From assembly GCA_937997355.1 (NCBI GenBank), contig CALKTZ010001004.1, positions 1 through 5,512 of the forward strand: 5,512 bases of DNA. The letters run 5' to 3'. Position 1 is the first letter of the stretch. Every line of letters starts with the position of its first letter. Source of the stretch: an uncultured Planctomycetales bacterium. Its GTDB lineage: Bacteria; Planctomycetota; Planctomycetia; Isosphaerales; Isosphaeraceae. The translations under genes and the position numbers were made by a program. The notes under the pieces are model-generated. The model was not told where the DNA came from. It worked only from the letters and a program-made list of their open reading frames with translations, and did no database searches. Positions 4,478 through 5,512 of this stretch are shown here, piece after piece.

Positions 4478-5512
4478 TTCAAGGCGAAGCCGCGCAACGG
4501 CACGGATGCGGGGCCGAGCGGCCTCACCCCGTCCCGTTTGGTCTGCCGCTCGGGGAGCGAGAACCAGAAGGTCGAGCCCTCGCCGGGGACGCTCTCCAGC
4601 TTGACCTCGCCGCCATGCAGCTCGACGAACGTCTTGACCAGGCAGAGCCCCAGGCCGATCCCTCGCTTGAGGTACTGGTAATCCCCCGACGAATGGTGGA
4701 GCGTGTCGAAGCCGGTGAAAAACGGCTCGAACAGGTAGCGCTGATCGCACGAGTCGACCCCCGCCCCCTGGTCGCGGATGGCGACCCGGAGGTGATCCGG
4801 CCGGTCGGGGTCGGTCCGGGCGCGGATGACGATCGTGCCGTGGTCGGGGGTGAACTTGATGGCGTTGGCCAGCAGGTTGACCAGGATGTCGGAGATCTTG
4901 GCCGGGTCGGCTTCGAGGTGGGGGAGCCCCTCCTCGATCTCCAGCCGGATCTCCTGGTGCCGAAGCTCCTGGTAGGGGGCCATCTCCTTGACCGTGCGCT
5001 CGACGAGCGCGGGGAGTTCGATCATCTGGAGGTCCAGCGGGTTGCCGAACTCCTCGTTCTTGATGAGCTTGAGCATCCGATCGACGGTGCGCGCCAGCCG
5101 CAGGGCCGAGGCGTGGATGCGCTCCATCCAGTTGCGCTCGACCGGCGAGGCGGTCGGCCCCTGCTCCATCTTCCAGAGCTCGGCCATCCCCAGGATGACG
5201 GTGACCGGCGTGTTCAGCTCGTGGCTGGCGACCTCGATGAACGCCCCCTTGAGCCGGTTCGCCTCCAGGAGCTTGGCGTTGGTGGCCTGCAACTCGGCCA
5301 CGAGCCTCTTCTTCTCGACGATCAGGTTGTGGTGGTCGACCGCCTGGCGCACCACCACCTGGAGGTCGTCGGGTTCCCAGGGCTTGGCGAGGTAGCGGAA
5401 GATTTGCCCTTCGTTGATGGCCCCGACGACCGCGCGGATATCGGCGTGCGCCGTGGCGAGGAGCCTGGTCGTCTCGGGGCGGATCTGGCGGGCGCGCTGG
5501 ACGTCGATCTCG
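4474..5512 (-). CDS. Response regulator-histidine kinase fusion, C-terminal part (runs off the right edge)
   Basis: The reading frame is open to the window edge, giving 345 visible residues. Visible residues 1-51 are the end of a receiver (REC) domain: LLATAHAD at 17-24 holds the conserved Thr, and GQIFRYLAKPWEPDDL at 35-50 holds the conserved Lys-Pro. A coiled-coil linker (about 60-90) leads to the HisKA domain with phospho-acceptor His97 in SHELNTP. The HATPase domain follows: Asn216 in NLLANAIKFTP, DQGAG (247-251), FEPFF, GIGLGL (284-289) and GEGSTFWF. A tail of about 25 residues ends in GFALN. All kinase boxes are intact, so it should autophosphorylate. No transmembrane segment is seen, so it is probably a cytosolic kinase whose receiver takes phosphate or signal from another kinase. 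The GTG at 5358 is internal to the REC domain, not a start. The phospho-accepting Asp is beyond the edge. Confidence 0.92.
   Translation of the reverse strand, partial: EIDVQRARQIRPETTRLLATAHADIRAVVGAINEGQIFRYLAKPWEPDDLQVVVRQAVDHHNLIVEKKRLVAELQATNAKLLEANRLKGAFIEVASHELNTPVTVILGMAELWKMEQGPTASPVERNWMERIHASALRLARTVDRMLKLIKNEEFGNPLDLQMIELPALVERTVKEMAPYQELRHQEIRLEIEEGLPHLEADPAKISDILVNLLANAIKFTPDHGTIVIRARTDPDRPDHLRVAIRDQGAGVDSCDQRYLFEPFFTGFDTLHHSSGDYQYLKRGIGLGLCLVKTFVELHGGEVKLESVPGEGSTFWFSLPERQTKRDGVRPLGPASVPLRGFALN

Noticed and set aside
3560..4750. A 396-codon open frame on the minus strand opposite the hydrolase
   Set aside because: The plus-strand hydrolase has an intact catalytic triad and signal peptide. 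This frame also overlaps the kinase gene and has a low-complexity Arg-rich product.
5356..5358. GTG at 5358 as the start of the histidine kinase
   Set aside because: The frame continues upstream to the window edge with clear receiver-domain sequence, so this codon is internal.

Overview
The window looks like chromosomal DNA of a high-GC bacterium, most likely a planctomycete of the Isosphaeraceae type. That placement is an inference from three things: about 65-70% GC in most genes, a DUF1569 (DinB-like) protein beside a secreted alpha/beta hydrolase, and a REC-histidine kinase fusion. No rRNA or other phylogenetic marker is present to confirm it. I found no rRNA, tRNA, CRISPR array, insertion sequence or phage gene.

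Layout. From about 2030 leftward, on the minus strand, lies a compact operon: rlmN (radical SAM 23S rRNA/tRNA adenine C2-methyltransferase), then an ECF-type sigma factor whose GTG start overlaps the rlmN stop, then, 17 bp on, the N-terminus of a ComF-like protein cut off by the window edge. Rightward, on the plus strand, come an NYN-domain (PIN-like) putative ribonuclease, a DUF1569 protein and an exported alpha/beta hydrolase. At the right edge, on the minus strand, is the C-terminal part of a REC-HisKA-HATPase protein whose stop codon overlaps that of the hydrolase tail to tail.

The divergent interval between rlmN and the NYN gene (about 2028-2213) is the most structured non-coding stretch. 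It holds candidate back-to-back promoters, a tandem 7-bp repeat between them, and two adjacent hairpins with TTCG loops on the plus strand. The second hairpin has a terminator-like T-rich tail and sits directly in front of the NYN start codon. This looks like an attenuated leader, a short RNA, or a terminator left by a lost upstream gene. The NYN gene is about 52% GC (hand count) against about 69% for the gene after it, which suggests recent acquisition.

The genes do not form one obvious pathway. The rlmN-sigma-ComF operon mixes RNA modification, transcription control and a competence-type phosphoribosyltransferase. The plus-strand genes look like accessory or housekeeping functions of mostly unknown role. 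I see no convincing complete novel system. The best leads are the hairpin leader with its low-GC nuclease gene, and the sigma factor translated from within an rlmN operon with no adjacent anti-sigma gene.
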